The translations under genes were made by a program, and so were the position numbers. From assembly GCA_038210655.1 (NCBI GenBank), contig JBBQWM010000031.1:6785-70784 (forward strand): 64,000 nt of DNA, read 5' to 3'. Positions within the stretch are counted from its first letter, which is position 1. The number at the start of each line of letters is the position of its first letter. The stretch is from 54-19 sp038210655. GTDB lineage: Bacteria; Chloroflexota; Chloroflexia; Chloroheliales; Chloroheliaceae. The notes below the pieces were generated by a model that saw only the letters and a program-made list of their open reading frames with translations, did no database searches and was not told the origin of the DNA. Below, piece by piece: positions 25,100-33,588 of the stretch.

Positions 25100-28000
25100 A
25101 TGATTCAATTAGAACCCCCCACTTTTCCCACCGGTCGGCGTTATGCCCTGTGCATTGGGATTGGAAAATATCCTCACCTGAACAACGGTCACTTGAAATT
25201 TGCAACTACCGATGCTGAAACGGTCGCTCAGCGCTTGCGTGACCCTCAGCACGGTCGGTTTGAGGTAACACTCAAAGTAAGCGAAGAGGAAACCCGCCTC
25301 GACGAATTGCAGCAGACGCTCTTTGAAATGTTGTACGGGCAAGACCGCATGGCCGATGATGTAGTCGTAATTTATCTAGCCTGTCGCGGGATGATGAACG
25401 GTGGTGGCAATTTTTATCTGTTGCCTTCGGATGCTGGGCTCAATAAAGAGACCGAATTGCCCAATCTGGACACCCTCTTGGATTTCAAATCGATTATAAA
25501 GACTCTGACCAACGCCAGGGTTAAGAATGTGGTTTTATTTTTGGATGTGTGCCGTACACAAGGTGCCGAAGGTGCGTTGCAACCGATACCCTTAGCTGCT
25601 AAAGCCGATACCAATATTTTTGTGATGGGCGCGGCCTGGCCCGACCATCTGGCAAATGGAGTACGGCACGGGGTCTTTAGTGATTTTCTGTTACGTAGCC
25701 TCGACCAAAACCCGATGCATAATGATGGATGGGTTACAGTGGGCGAGGTTTACCGGTCGGTGGCTGAGGCGATGAGCGCTGATAAGTCGGTTCAAGCGAT
25801 TGAAGCGCGGTCAACCGCAGTCAACCCTAACTTGCCTTTAGTGCAACATCTCCAACATTCGCCGCAGAGCCGAGATTTTCACGAGCAGGCGAAAGAGCTT
25901 TTGCGGTTGGCAGGCTACAAGCCTTCTACTACGACGGCCTTCGATAATGCTCCAACCGGCTTTTATATGACAGAGTTGCGGGCCGGATTTGGACTACGTA
26001 AAATCGGGGTAGTCATATATTACGATAAGGTTGTGCCTTTAACCCCCGAATACGCCTTGCACCTGGCGACCTATGTGCGCGAGAAAATCCGGGAGGGTAA
26101 GATGCACGAGTGTTTGCTACTAACCTCCAACGAAGTGAGTAGTGAGGTGCGAAAGGCCATCCCGACCCGCTTAGACGGGGAGCTTTATTTGCAACCGATG
26201 ACTTATAACAGTGTGTTGCAAAATTTGATTGATTTTGAACCCTATTTGAACAAATTGATTGCCGAGTATGAGCAACCGAACCTCATTCCTGAACGAGGGG
26301 ATGAGCCACCACTGGCTCAGACTTATATTCCACTCAAGGTCGAGTATCGATCTTACGATAAGCAGGAAAATGCGGTTGCTGCCAAAGGAGATTTGCAGAC
26401 CTGGGTAAAAGCCTGGTTAGCTAACAATTCTAAATCTCGGCTGGCATTGTTGGCCGATTATGGCAGTGGTAAATCGACTTTTTGTCATCATTTAGCGGCC
26501 CAGTTAGCTCACGAGTATTTGAAAAGCGACGAAAAAAATCGGAGCAACCGCCGTATCCCTCTGTTGATTATGTTGCGGGATTTTGCCAAGAACGCCGTAG
26601 ACCTGGAAGGGTTTCTGGTCGCTCATCTCAAACAACATTGCGAGGTCGATAACCCCAATTACCTTGCCTTACGCAAGATGGCTGAAGCCGGATTACTCTT
26701 GTTCATTTTCGATGGTTTTGATGAAATGGCGCTCCGGGCCGACTCCGATATTGTGCGCGAGAACATGGAGTTTTTTGACGACTTCGCACGCTTACCAAAT
26801 AACAAGGTGCTGGTGACGACCCGTCCAGAGTATTTTATCGATATGAAGGAAGAGCGAGAGATTTTACGAACTTACCCCGCTTTTTACATTCAGTCGTTTG
26901 ACCAGGAGCAGAGTAAGCTTTATTTGCAAAAGCGGGTTCCATTTCTCAAGCAGCAGAAGAAGGATGCTAACAAAGATTGGTTTTATTATTGGAATACGAT
27001 CAACCAAATTTATGATTTATCCGATCTGGTACGTAGGCCAGTCTTGTTGGAGATGATCGTCAAGACTTTGCCGGAATTGGTCGAGGCCGGCGAGGTGGTG
27101 AACCGCCCCAATCTCTATCAGCGCTATTTAGAAAAGGAGTTGGCCCGGCAGCGCTATGCCAAACGGCGCGATGTCCTGATAAAGCACAATACCCGTTTTG
27201 AGATTGTGGAACAATTAGCCCTGGAGCTTTTCCGTAGCGACCGTCCCTCTCTGACCGGGAGCCAAATCCGGGATTTGACCAAAGGTCTACTAACGCCGGA
27301 TCAGCAAAACGAGTTGGAGGCTTCGCAGCGGGATATTCTGGCCTGTTCGTTTTTGATCCGCAATGGCAACGATTACCGTTTTTCGCACCAATCTTTTATG
27401 GAGTATCTTACGGCTTGCCGGTTGGCAAAGGATATTACAAATAACCAGTGGGAGATTTTCCTGGCGAAACCTTTGAGCAAGACCATCCGAGGGTTTTTGA
27501 TTGAGTTGGAGCAAGGGATTGCCCAAAAATCGGCTGAGAGTGCGAGTATCAACGGCAGGCAGGTTTCTTTTGATCGGCGTAAATTGGTAAGCTGTCTCGA
27601 AGCGGGCTGGAACCATCGCTGGTTGAATATCAATATAGTTTCGCTTCTGGCTGCAATGGAGGATTTTTCGTTTGCGAATTTGCGGTTGGAAGATTTGGAT
27701 TTGAGCGGTGCGGACTTGAGAGGCTTGAATTTGCGAGATGCAAAGCTGCCCAGGGTGAACCTGACCGGGGCGAACCTGACCGATACAAATCTGACCGGAG
27801 CTTTTTTAGCCGGGGCGAACCTGACAGGCGCTAATTTAAGTCGGGCGAACTTGATCCGGGTCAATCTGAGTGGGGCTTATCTGCACGGCGCAGACTTGAG
27901 CAACGCGGTGGTATCTGATGCCAATTTGAGGGAAGCCCAACTGATTGGTGCAAACCTGACCCACACCAGTTTAGCCCGGACTGATCTGATTAGCGCCTAT

Positions 28001-28327
28001 TTGCGGTCGGCTACTTTGAGTGAGGCCGACCTGAGCGGGGCGAAACTGATACGAGCCGAGTTGATAAAAGCCAATCTGACCGGAGCGCGGTTATCCGGGG
28101 CGGACTTGAGTGGGGTGGATTTGAGCGGGGCCGATTTGAGTGGAGCGAATTTAACCGGGGCCGACCTGGATAAGACCGAGTGGGGTGAAGTAGACTTGCG
28201 CGACGGTCGAGCGGGTTACGCTACTGGTCGGACGATTTGTGTGAATGTGACGCTGGATCACGTCAAAGGTCTTAGCGGGAGTCTACGCAAGAAGTTAAAA
28301 TTGGCTGGGGCTTTGCTGCCGTCATAG
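25100..28327 (+). CDS. Caspase-like / NACHT NTPase / pentapeptide-repeat protein
   Basis: 1075 residues from ATG 25100 (AAGG at about 25088). Domains: caspase-like fold (about 14-250) with YALCIGIGKYPHL and LFLDVCRTQG, where Cys151 is kept, but the GHG catalytic His site reads ACRG (Arg96); an unassigned region (about 290-395); NACHT NTPase with Walker A DYGSGKST (453-460), Walker B FDGFDEM (537-543), TTRPEYF sensor and RFSHQSFMEYL; then pentapeptide repeats A(D/N)LxG from about 857 to 1050. The layout is that of STAND/NACHT signalling ATPases used in bacterial immunity and regulated cell death. With the His lost, proteolysis is doubtful. Single-gene unit. Confidence 0.85.
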   Translation: MIQLEPPTFPTGRRYALCIGIGKYPHLNNGHLKFATTDAETVAQRLRDPQHGRFEVTLKVSEEETRLDELQQTLFEMLYGQDRMADDVVVIYLACRGMMNGGGNFYLLPSDAGLNKETELPNLDTLLDFKSIIKTLTNARVKNVVLFLDVCRTQGAEGALQPIPLAAKADTNIFVMGAAWPDHLANGVRHGVFSDFLLRSLDQNPMHNDGWVTVGEVYRSVAEAMSADKSVQAIEARSTAVNPNLPLVQHLQHSPQSRDFHEQAKELLRLAGYKPSTTTAFDNAPTGFYMTELRAGFGLRKIGVVIYYDKVVPLTPEYALHLATYVREKIREGKMHECLLLTSNEVSSEVRKAIPTRLDGELYLQPMTYNSVLQNLIDFEPYLNKLIAEYEQPNLIPERGDEPPLAQTYIPLKVEYRSYDKQENAVAAKGDLQTWVKAWLANNSKSRLALLADYGSGKSTFCHHLAAQLAHEYLKSDEKNRSNRRIPLLIMLRDFAKNAVDLEGFLVAHLKQHCEVDNPNYLALRKMAEAGLLLFIFDGFDEMALRADSDIVRENMEFFDDFARLPNNKVLVTTRPEYFIDMKEEREILRTYPAFYIQSFDQEQSKLYLQKRVPFLKQQKKDANKDWFYYWNTINQIYDLSDLVRRPVLLEMIVKTLPELVEAGEVVNRPNLYQRYLEKELARQRYAKRRDVLIKHNTRFEIVEQLALELFRSDRPSLTGSQIRDLTKGLLTPDQQNELEASQRDILACSFLIRNGNDYRFSHQSFMEYLTACRLAKDITNNQWEIFLAKPLSKTIRGFLIELEQGIAQKSAESASINGRQVSFDRRKLVSCLEAGWNHRWLNINIVSLLAAMEDFSFANLRLEDLDLSGADLRGLNLRDAKLPRVNLTGANLTDTNLTGAFLAGANLTGANLSRANLIRVNLSGAYLHGADLSNAVVSDANLREAQLIGANLTHTSLARTDLISAYLRSATLSEADLSGAKLIRAELIKANLTGARLSGADLSGVDLSGADLSGANLTGADLDKTEWGEVDLRDGRAGYATGRTICVNVTLDHVKGLSGSLRKKLKLAGALLPS

Positions 28328-28340
28328 GCTATTTGAGTAT

Positions 28341-28374
28341 ATCCTGGAAAACTTCCCGTAAAGGTTTCCAGGAT
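28341..28374 (+). terminator. Terminator of the NACHT gene, split from its T-run by a mobile element
   Basis: Arms ATCCTGGAAA (28341-28350) and TTTCCAGGAT (28365-28374). The T-run that should follow (ATATTTTT) is now at 28487-28494, behind the inserted element and the duplicated TCCAGGAT. Removing the element restores a stem of about 13 bp plus a T-tract. Confidence 0.75.
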
Positions 28375-28480
28375 GTAACTACTCAGGTCGGGCGACCACA
28401 TAGGGTCGCACCCTACATACAACCAGTTTTTGGTAGGGGGATCCTATGTGGTCGCCCAAAGGGGGAGGCTGTGTAGTTAC
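28375..28480. mobile_element. Miniature inverted-repeat element, copy 3 (core type B)
   Basis: 106 bp. Ends GTAACTACTCAG and CTGTGTAGTTAC (11/12 inverted). Perfect 8-bp target duplication TCCAGGAT at 28367-28374 and 28481-28488. Core hairpin GGGCGACCACATAGG ... CCTATGTGGTCGCCC. No ORF. Confidence 0.85.
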
Positions 28481-28698
28481 TCCAGGATATATTTTTGGAC
28501 GGTCTGGGTCAGGACTTCATAATGTCCTATCTTTGTGGTTTGAGGGTAGGTAAAAATTTGATTTTCACCTCTTCTTAGCTAATTTCCTTGCGCCATTTCT
28601 TCAAAAGTGCTAACATAAGTCCTCAAGATAGGTCATTTACCTTGTAGAAGGTTGACCAGATCAATTTTTCCAACAATCCAATTTAATGAAAGCTTATA

Positions 28699-29310
28699 AT
28701 GATTTTACGCAAACGAATTAGTTTTTTGGCTTTTATGACCCTCTGGTTGGCTCTTTTACTGTCGGCTTGTGGGGACAAGCCGACCTCGACTGCCGTAGTA
28801 TTACCGCCTACTACCGCCCCGGTTACTACAGTAGCGGCTACTACGGCGGCAAGTGCCGCGCGTCCGACTACCGCTCTGGCCCGTACCGCGACGGTAGCCG
28901 TCGCCGCTGAACCGAGTCTGACCCAAACCCTGCCCGAACGTAGTGTTGTCCGCACTTTCAGCGATGTAGAGGGTCGCCAGGTCAAGCTTACTTATGGTCG
29001 AGGGGCCGGACGCGGCGGGGATTACGGCTGGGCGCACATTTACGGCAAGCACGTCAACGGCATCTGGTACGATGGCGGTACGATCACGACCTTCCCGAAG
29101 GCCCTCAGTACCAAATCGCCGGAGCAAGTAGTCGAACTTATCGGCAAAAGTATCCAGGATAAAAAACCAGATGATGCGGGCAACGGGCGGCGCTCCTATG
29201 TCTACGCCGTACCCAACACTAACAAGGATGTGTTTACCGTTGTAGGCAACGATGGTACGATCATCACTTCTTACCCGGTTCCGCACGGCAGCAAAGACGA
29301 AGACTCTTGA
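28699..29310 (+). CDS. Lipoprotein with a possible RNase-toxin-like C-terminal domain
   Basis: 203 residues: signal sequence with lipobox (LLSAC), a 45-residue Thr/Ala-rich linker, then a domain with GDYGWAHIYGKH, TTFPKALS, a helix SPEQVVELIGKSIQD, GRRSYVYAV, VVGNDGTIITSYPV. This order (W-x-H-I-x-x-KH, T-T-F-P, helix, R-x-x-Y, DG-x-x-x-T-x-YP) is like C-terminal nuclease domains of polymorphic toxins of the EndoU/BECR type. That match is from memory of the pattern and not proven. No immunity gene is obvious next to it. Confidence 0.55.
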   Translation: MILRKRISFLAFMTLWLALLLSACGDKPTSTAVVLPPTTAPVTTVAATTAASAARPTTALARTATVAVAAEPSLTQTLPERSVVRTFSDVEGRQVKLTYGRGAGRGGDYGWAHIYGKHVNGIWYDGGTITTFPKALSTKSPEQVVELIGKSIQDKKPDDAGNGRRSYVYAVPNTNKDVFTVVGNDGTIITSYPVPHGSKDEDS

Positions 29311-29311
29311 A

Positions 29312-29352
29312 AAATGCAGAAGTCAGAATGCAGAAGGCAGAATAGAAATGCA
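29312..29352. repeat. TGCAGAA-type heptamer repeat
   Basis: Imperfect tandem ATGCAGAA/GGCAGAA units just after the lipoprotein stop; the complementary unit occurs at 22380-22437. Confidence 0.5.
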
Positions 29353-29389
29353 GAAGAGAAGTAAGCGTGAAAAGCATGTATTGTAATCG

Positions 29390-29501
29390 TAAATCGTAAA
29401 TCGTAAATCGTAAATCGTAAATCGTAAATCGTAAATCGTAAATCGTAAATCGTAAATCGCGGCCTCGCCCCCTTTGGGGGTAAATCGTAAATCGTAAATC
29501 C
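29390..29501. repeat. Tandem heptamer array TAAATCG
   Basis: Ten perfect TAAATCG units at 29390-29459, a 21-bp interruption containing the small palindrome CCCCCTTTGGGGG, then about three more units to 29501. Open frames through it (FTIYDLR repeats on the minus strand) are artefacts. It resembles the short tandemly repeated repetitive sequences known in cyanobacteria. Confidence 0.85.
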
Positions 29502-29529
29502 CTTCATCCTTTAGATATGGAGGACAAAG

Positions 29530-31125
29530 ATGTCTCAGACGCAGGTAGCCAGCCATAGTTATGTTGATGTACCAGCCATATTTAATGCGGCGACTTATTT
29601 TGTAGACCGCAATATCGAGCAGGGCCGGGGCGCAAAAACGGCGATTTTCTACGAAGGGCAGGAAATTACTTATGCCCAGGTCGCGGAGCAGGTCAACCGG
29701 GCGGGCAATGCGTTGCGTGGTTTGGGCGTGCAGATGGAGCAGCGCGTTTTGCTCTTGCTGCTCGATTGCCCCGAATTTGCCGCCGCCTTCTTTGGAGGCA
29801 TGAAGATTGGGGCCGTGCCGATCCCGACCAATACTTTGATGAAGTCGGGCGATTATCGCTACTTTCTAAATGATAGCCGGGCGGTGGTTGCTATCGTTTC
29901 CGAACCTCTTTTGCCTCTCATAGAAACTATCCGGGCCGAATGTCCTTATTTGCGTGAGATTGTGGTCGTTAGTAGCCAACCGGGTGGCCCAAACGAGACC
30001 GATTTGAAAGCCAAAGGCTACCATCTCTTTCACGAGTTGCTGGCTGCCGTCTCGCCGGATCTGGAAGCAGTCGCAACTAGCCGCGACGATGCCGCTTTCT
30101 GGCTCTATTCGAGCGGTACAACCGGCTTTCCCAAAGGCGCGGTTCATCTCCACCGCGATATGGTCTACTGCACCGAATATTATGCACGGGGCGTTTTGAA
30201 GATGACCGAGGCCGACCGCTGTTATAGTGTCGCCAAATTCTTTTTCGCTTACGGGTTGGGTAACGGCCTTTACTTCCCGTTCGGGGTGGGCGCTCAGACT
30301 GTTTTGCTACCGGGTAGGCCAGAGCCGCGCAAAATCTTCGAGCTGATTGCCGCCCGGAAGCCGACTTTGCTATTTGGGGTTCCAACTGCTTACGCCGCGA
30401 TGTTGGCCCAATCGGGCGATTTTGACCTCAGTAGTCTGCGGGCCGGAGTCTCGGCGGGCGAACCGTTACCAAAAGTGATCTGGGAAAATTTCAAAAACCG
30501 CTTCGGGGTCGAGATTTTGGATGGGATCGGCTCGACCGAAGTGCTGCATATCTTTATCTCCAACCGGATGGGCGAAGTGCGACCGGGCAGTACCGGCAAG
30601 CTTGTGCCGGGCTACGAAGCGAAAGTGATCGACGATAGCGGGCGCGAGGTTGCTCCCAACGAAGAAGGCCACCTGCTTATCAAGGGTCAAAGCACCTGCG
30701 CTTATTATTGGAACAAGTGGGACAAAACCCGCGAGACAATCCTGGGCGAGTGGATACGTACCGGCGACAAATATCACATCGACGAGGACGGTTATTATTG
30801 GTATCACGGTCGGGCCGACGATATGATAAAAGCGGGTGGTATCTGGGTCTCCCCGGTCGAGGTCGAGAACGTGCTGGCCGAGCATCCGGCCGTTCTCGAA
30901 ACAGGCGTGATAGGCCGCATGGATCGCGACGAACTGGTCAAGCCGTGTGCTTTTATCGTTCTCAAGGCCGACTATCTACCCAGCCCCGAACTAGAAGCCG
31001 AACTCAAGCAGTTTGTCAAAGATAAAATCGCCGTCTACAAGTATCCACGTTGGGTCGAATTTGTCGAGAACCTGCCCCGTACTGCTACCGGCAAGCTCCA
31101 ACGCTTCAAGTTGCGGCAGCTTTAA
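29530..31125 (+). CDS. Benzoate-CoA ligase-family acyl-CoA synthetase
   Basis: 531 residues, GGAGG at 29519-29523. ANL motifs: YSSGTTGFPKGAVH (P-loop), GIGSTEVLHIFISN, RTGDKYHID and the C-terminal Lys in RTATGKLQR. The STEVLH/ISN pattern, SAGEPLP and the FPFGVG segment are characteristic of the benzoate-CoA ligase family (BadA/BclA, 4-hydroxybenzoate-CoA ligase). It would activate an aromatic acid with ATP and CoA. No further aromatic-degradation genes are next to it, so the substrate is open. Confidence 0.85.
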   Translation: MSQTQVASHSYVDVPAIFNAATYFVDRNIEQGRGAKTAIFYEGQEITYAQVAEQVNRAGNALRGLGVQMEQRVLLLLLDCPEFAAAFFGGMKIGAVPIPTNTLMKSGDYRYFLNDSRAVVAIVSEPLLPLIETIRAECPYLREIVVVSSQPGGPNETDLKAKGYHLFHELLAAVSPDLEAVATSRDDAAFWLYSSGTTGFPKGAVHLHRDMVYCTEYYARGVLKMTEADRCYSVAKFFFAYGLGNGLYFPFGVGAQTVLLPGRPEPRKIFELIAARKPTLLFGVPTAYAAMLAQSGDFDLSSLRAGVSAGEPLPKVIWENFKNRFGVEILDGIGSTEVLHIFISNRMGEVRPGSTGKLVPGYEAKVIDDSGREVAPNEEGHLLIKGQSTCAYYWNKWDKTRETILGEWIRTGDKYHIDEDGYYWYHGRADDMIKAGGIWVSPVEVENVLAEHPAVLETGVIGRMDRDELVKPCAFIVLKADYLPSPELEAELKQFVKDKIAVYKYPRWVEFVENLPRTATGKLQRFKLRQL

Positions 31126-31160
31126 TAGCAGAATGCAAAAGCAAATGAGCTACCCAATTA

Positions 31161-31238
31161 TCTGTAGGAGCGAGCTTCTGCTTGCGATTGACGCGGCAGC
31201 TGGATGTTCAATCGCGAGCAGAAGCTCGCTCCTACAGA
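31161..31238. repeat. REP-like hairpin, copy 1
   Basis: Inverted arms TCTGTAGGAGCGAGCTTCTG...GATTGA and the complement, with an about 16-nt loop. Nearly identical to the hairpins at 46468-46541 and 51231-51304. Confidence 0.85.
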
Positions 31239-31299
31239 AGAAATAGCGGTTGAATGGTTCAATATCGCTACATTTTGCTTTAATAGCTGCCATGTACTG

Positions 31300-31335
31300 G
31301 CCCAGCTAACACCTGATACCTGACACCTGATCTCT
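31300..31335. repeat. ACCTGA heptamer-type repeat
   Basis: Tandem (C/T)ACCTGA units (CACCTGA, TACCTGA, CACCTGA) at the end of the minus-strand lipoprotein gene. Only three units. Confidence 0.4.
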
Positions 31336-33061
31336 AACTAAACAACGCCAGCCCAGTTTTGGCAGTATCGACCGGCTTGACAGTAGGAGTGGCGGCTCCA
31401 AAGTCAACTGTGGATAGCTGGATCGGTTGCCCCTGGCCTCCATCGCCGAGCAAAGCTACTCGCTGTTCATTCAGCCAGCTAAACGAACTGCTGTTGCCCT
31501 TCAGTTCCGTACCTGGCAAGAGAATAAAAATGCCGTCGGCCCGGTAGAAAAAGAAGCTCGAAGTCGCTTTGCTAAAATCCTGCAACTGGACTGCGATAAA
31601 CTTGCCGCCCGGCGAGAAAGCCGCCGATGGGTTATTTGCAAATGAGTTTTTGGTATCGCCGATAGGCCCGCTCCCAATCTTAACTTTTGACCCAGCCGCT
31701 GCGCCTGCCGCGTTCAGCCGTTGGACGTTGATCTGGCCCTGACCGTCCCGGTACAAAACTGTGTCCCCTTCGCAGCTATAGGCTTGAAGCGCTGCCGGAT
31801 CGAGTGCGACCGGGGCGGCCCCGGCCTTATCGACCTCCACTGAATAAACCCCCTGACTTTCACCCTGCTGGTTCTGTTTTACATAAACATAACGCCGTAG
31901 CTGCGGGCAGAAAACCGAATCGCGGGAGGTATCCGGGGCTAACAACCGCGAGAAGTCGCTGGTCTGGGTCAGGTCGTGTAGCCAGAGCGTATTTGTAACC
32001 TGGTTGGTGGCCTGATAACTCAGGGCTTGTGGCCCGACCCACAGCAGGTTAAAGGCTGGAGCCGCCTTATATTTTGGCTCATCTTTGGTCAAGTCCGGGC
32101 CAGTCAGAAAAGCCAGCTTTGTACCATCTTTGTAGACCGACCACAAGGCGGTTAAAAAACCTGCGCCCGTTCCAAAGTTGTTAGTACGCAAGAAGGCGAC
32201 CCGGTTGCCGTCTGTACTCCAGGTCGGCCTGAAGGCGAAATCTTTATCGTTGGGGGCCAGTTTTCTAACCACCGGGTTTTGCGGATCAAGATTGGCGACC
32301 CATAACTCGGTTGGGTGAAGCTTGCCGCCAATCGTTTCAAAGAGCGAGGCAGTCGGATTGACTTTGGTATAGACTACTTGCGTGCCATCCGGCGAAAGCG
32401 CAGCATAGGCCAGTCGTTGCAAGCTTACTCCATAGAGGCCGCTGGTTTGGTCACGTTGGGCTGCCGGGATACTTACAAAAACTTTGCTATCCAACGTCGC
32501 GTCCACCGTTGCGCCGGAATTTAACCGCAGCAACTTGAGTTGCACAACCGTATCCGCGCCGCTCTTGACCTCTTGAAAATAAACCACCTGATTTTCGCCC
32601 GCCCGCAAACCAAGCGCCACATTTTCGGCCAGCACCCGCTTCTCGCTGCCATCGGTTCGGGCTACCCACAAGGCGTTATCCTTTAAATAGAAAATCAGTG
32701 GCTCAGTGCTGGTGGAGGTTGCCACCGTCGCTGGGGCGCTTGTGGTTGTGACGGCGGTCGTTGCTGCCGGGGCGGTGGTTTCGACTGCCGCAGTCGTTCC
32801 CGAAACGGCCAGGGTTGCTCTGGCTGGCGTAGCCGTCGGTATGGCGGCGGCGGTAGTTGCCGCCTGAGTGGTAGCGGCCAGGGTTGGCGCTATATTCGGG
32901 ATGGCGGCAGTAGTCGCTGCCACCGTCGTTGCTACTACCGGGGCCGTCGTAGTCGAGGCTGTCGAGGCGGTATCCGCTCCACAGGCGGTCAAGGTCAGAC
33001 CCAATATTAGAAATAGTCCTGCCAGGCTATAGAAATACCCAACTTTTTGCTTATTCATCAA
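31334..33061 (-). CDS. Lipoprotein with TolB-like beta-propeller
   Basis: 575 residues. Lipobox LTAC after the signal helix, then an about 95-residue linker almost entirely of Ala, Thr, Val and Pro. The folded part has repeated ALSPDGTQVVY, PTWSTDGNRVAF and AFSPGGKFIAV blades, the PD40/TolB-type propeller. It should sit on the outer face of the cytoplasmic membrane and bind protein or ligand; no enzyme motif was seen. Two adjacent Met codons make the start ambiguous by one residue. Confidence 0.75.
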   Translation of the reverse strand: MMNKQKVGYFYSLAGLFLILGLTLTACGADTASTASTTTAPVVATTVAATTAAIPNIAPTLAATTQAATTAAAIPTATPARATLAVSGTTAAVETTAPAATTAVTTTSAPATVATSTSTEPLIFYLKDNALWVARTDGSEKRVLAENVALGLRAGENQVVYFQEVKSGADTVVQLKLLRLNSGATVDATLDSKVFVSIPAAQRDQTSGLYGVSLQRLAYAALSPDGTQVVYTKVNPTASLFETIGGKLHPTELWVANLDPQNPVVRKLAPNDKDFAFRPTWSTDGNRVAFLRTNNFGTGAGFLTALWSVYKDGTKLAFLTGPDLTKDEPKYKAAPAFNLLWVGPQALSYQATNQVTNTLWLHDLTQTSDFSRLLAPDTSRDSVFCPQLRRYVYVKQNQQGESQGVYSVEVDKAGAAPVALDPAALQAYSCEGDTVLYRDGQGQINVQRLNAAGAAAGSKVKIGSGPIGDTKNSFANNPSAAFSPGGKFIAVQLQDFSKATSSFFFYRADGIFILLPGTELKGNSSSFSWLNEQRVALLGDGGQGQPIQLSTVDFGAATPTVKPVDTAKTGLALFS

Positions 33062-33588
33062 ACCTTTTCCTTTGCTCTAAACCACTGCTCTACACACTTC
33101 TGTAGCTTTATTATAACTGCTTTTTCCCATCAGAAGAACCTTTTGGTGAAAACACGAGCTTTCATTTTACTTCTACTTCATTTTCAATCCAATAAAAAAT
33201 AATACTGTGCCAGATGAGAATTTGCAAAACCTTTCGGTGAAGCGCTGGAGGTAATCAGTTCGTCAGGTGCGCGTCAGATTTTGCAAACTAGCCAGGCTGT
33301 GCCACAGCCTAAACCGGGGGTGAGTATAGGTTAGAAAATTTTCTGCGAAAAATTTTCTAACCTATACTTTTTAGTGATTTGGCCCGTTGTTTCCATGCTC
33401 ACTTATTCTTATTGTGTGAAGCTGGGCCAAAAATTGACCCGCATCCTAGTTCGTCTATCTGGATTGCACTAGCGGTAGGTTTAACCTATAATCTAATAGT
33501 TAACACGGGTAGAGCCAACCAAGTCAGCAAGCGCAGGAATAAAGTACAAACTTAGAAGCAAGCTCTCAAAAAGAAAGCAGGGCTTTTT
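33062..33588. other. Divergent intergenic region with a strong hairpin
   Basis: Lies between the minus-strand lipoprotein and the plus-strand MgtE-like gene. The only clear structure is at 33324-33367: 19-bp arms GTATAGGTTAGAAAATTTT and the complement with a 6-nt loop, followed by TTTTTAG. In a divergent region this is an odd place for a terminator, so it may be an operator or a small element. Confidence 0.55.

Noticed and set aside
29390..29501. CRISPR array
   Set aside because: Units are 7 bp and contiguous, without unique spacers, and no cas genes are present.
29271..29556. Minus-strand open frames reading FTIYDLR repeats
   Set aside because: They are translations of the TAAATCG heptamer array; no ribosome site and no plausible protein fold.
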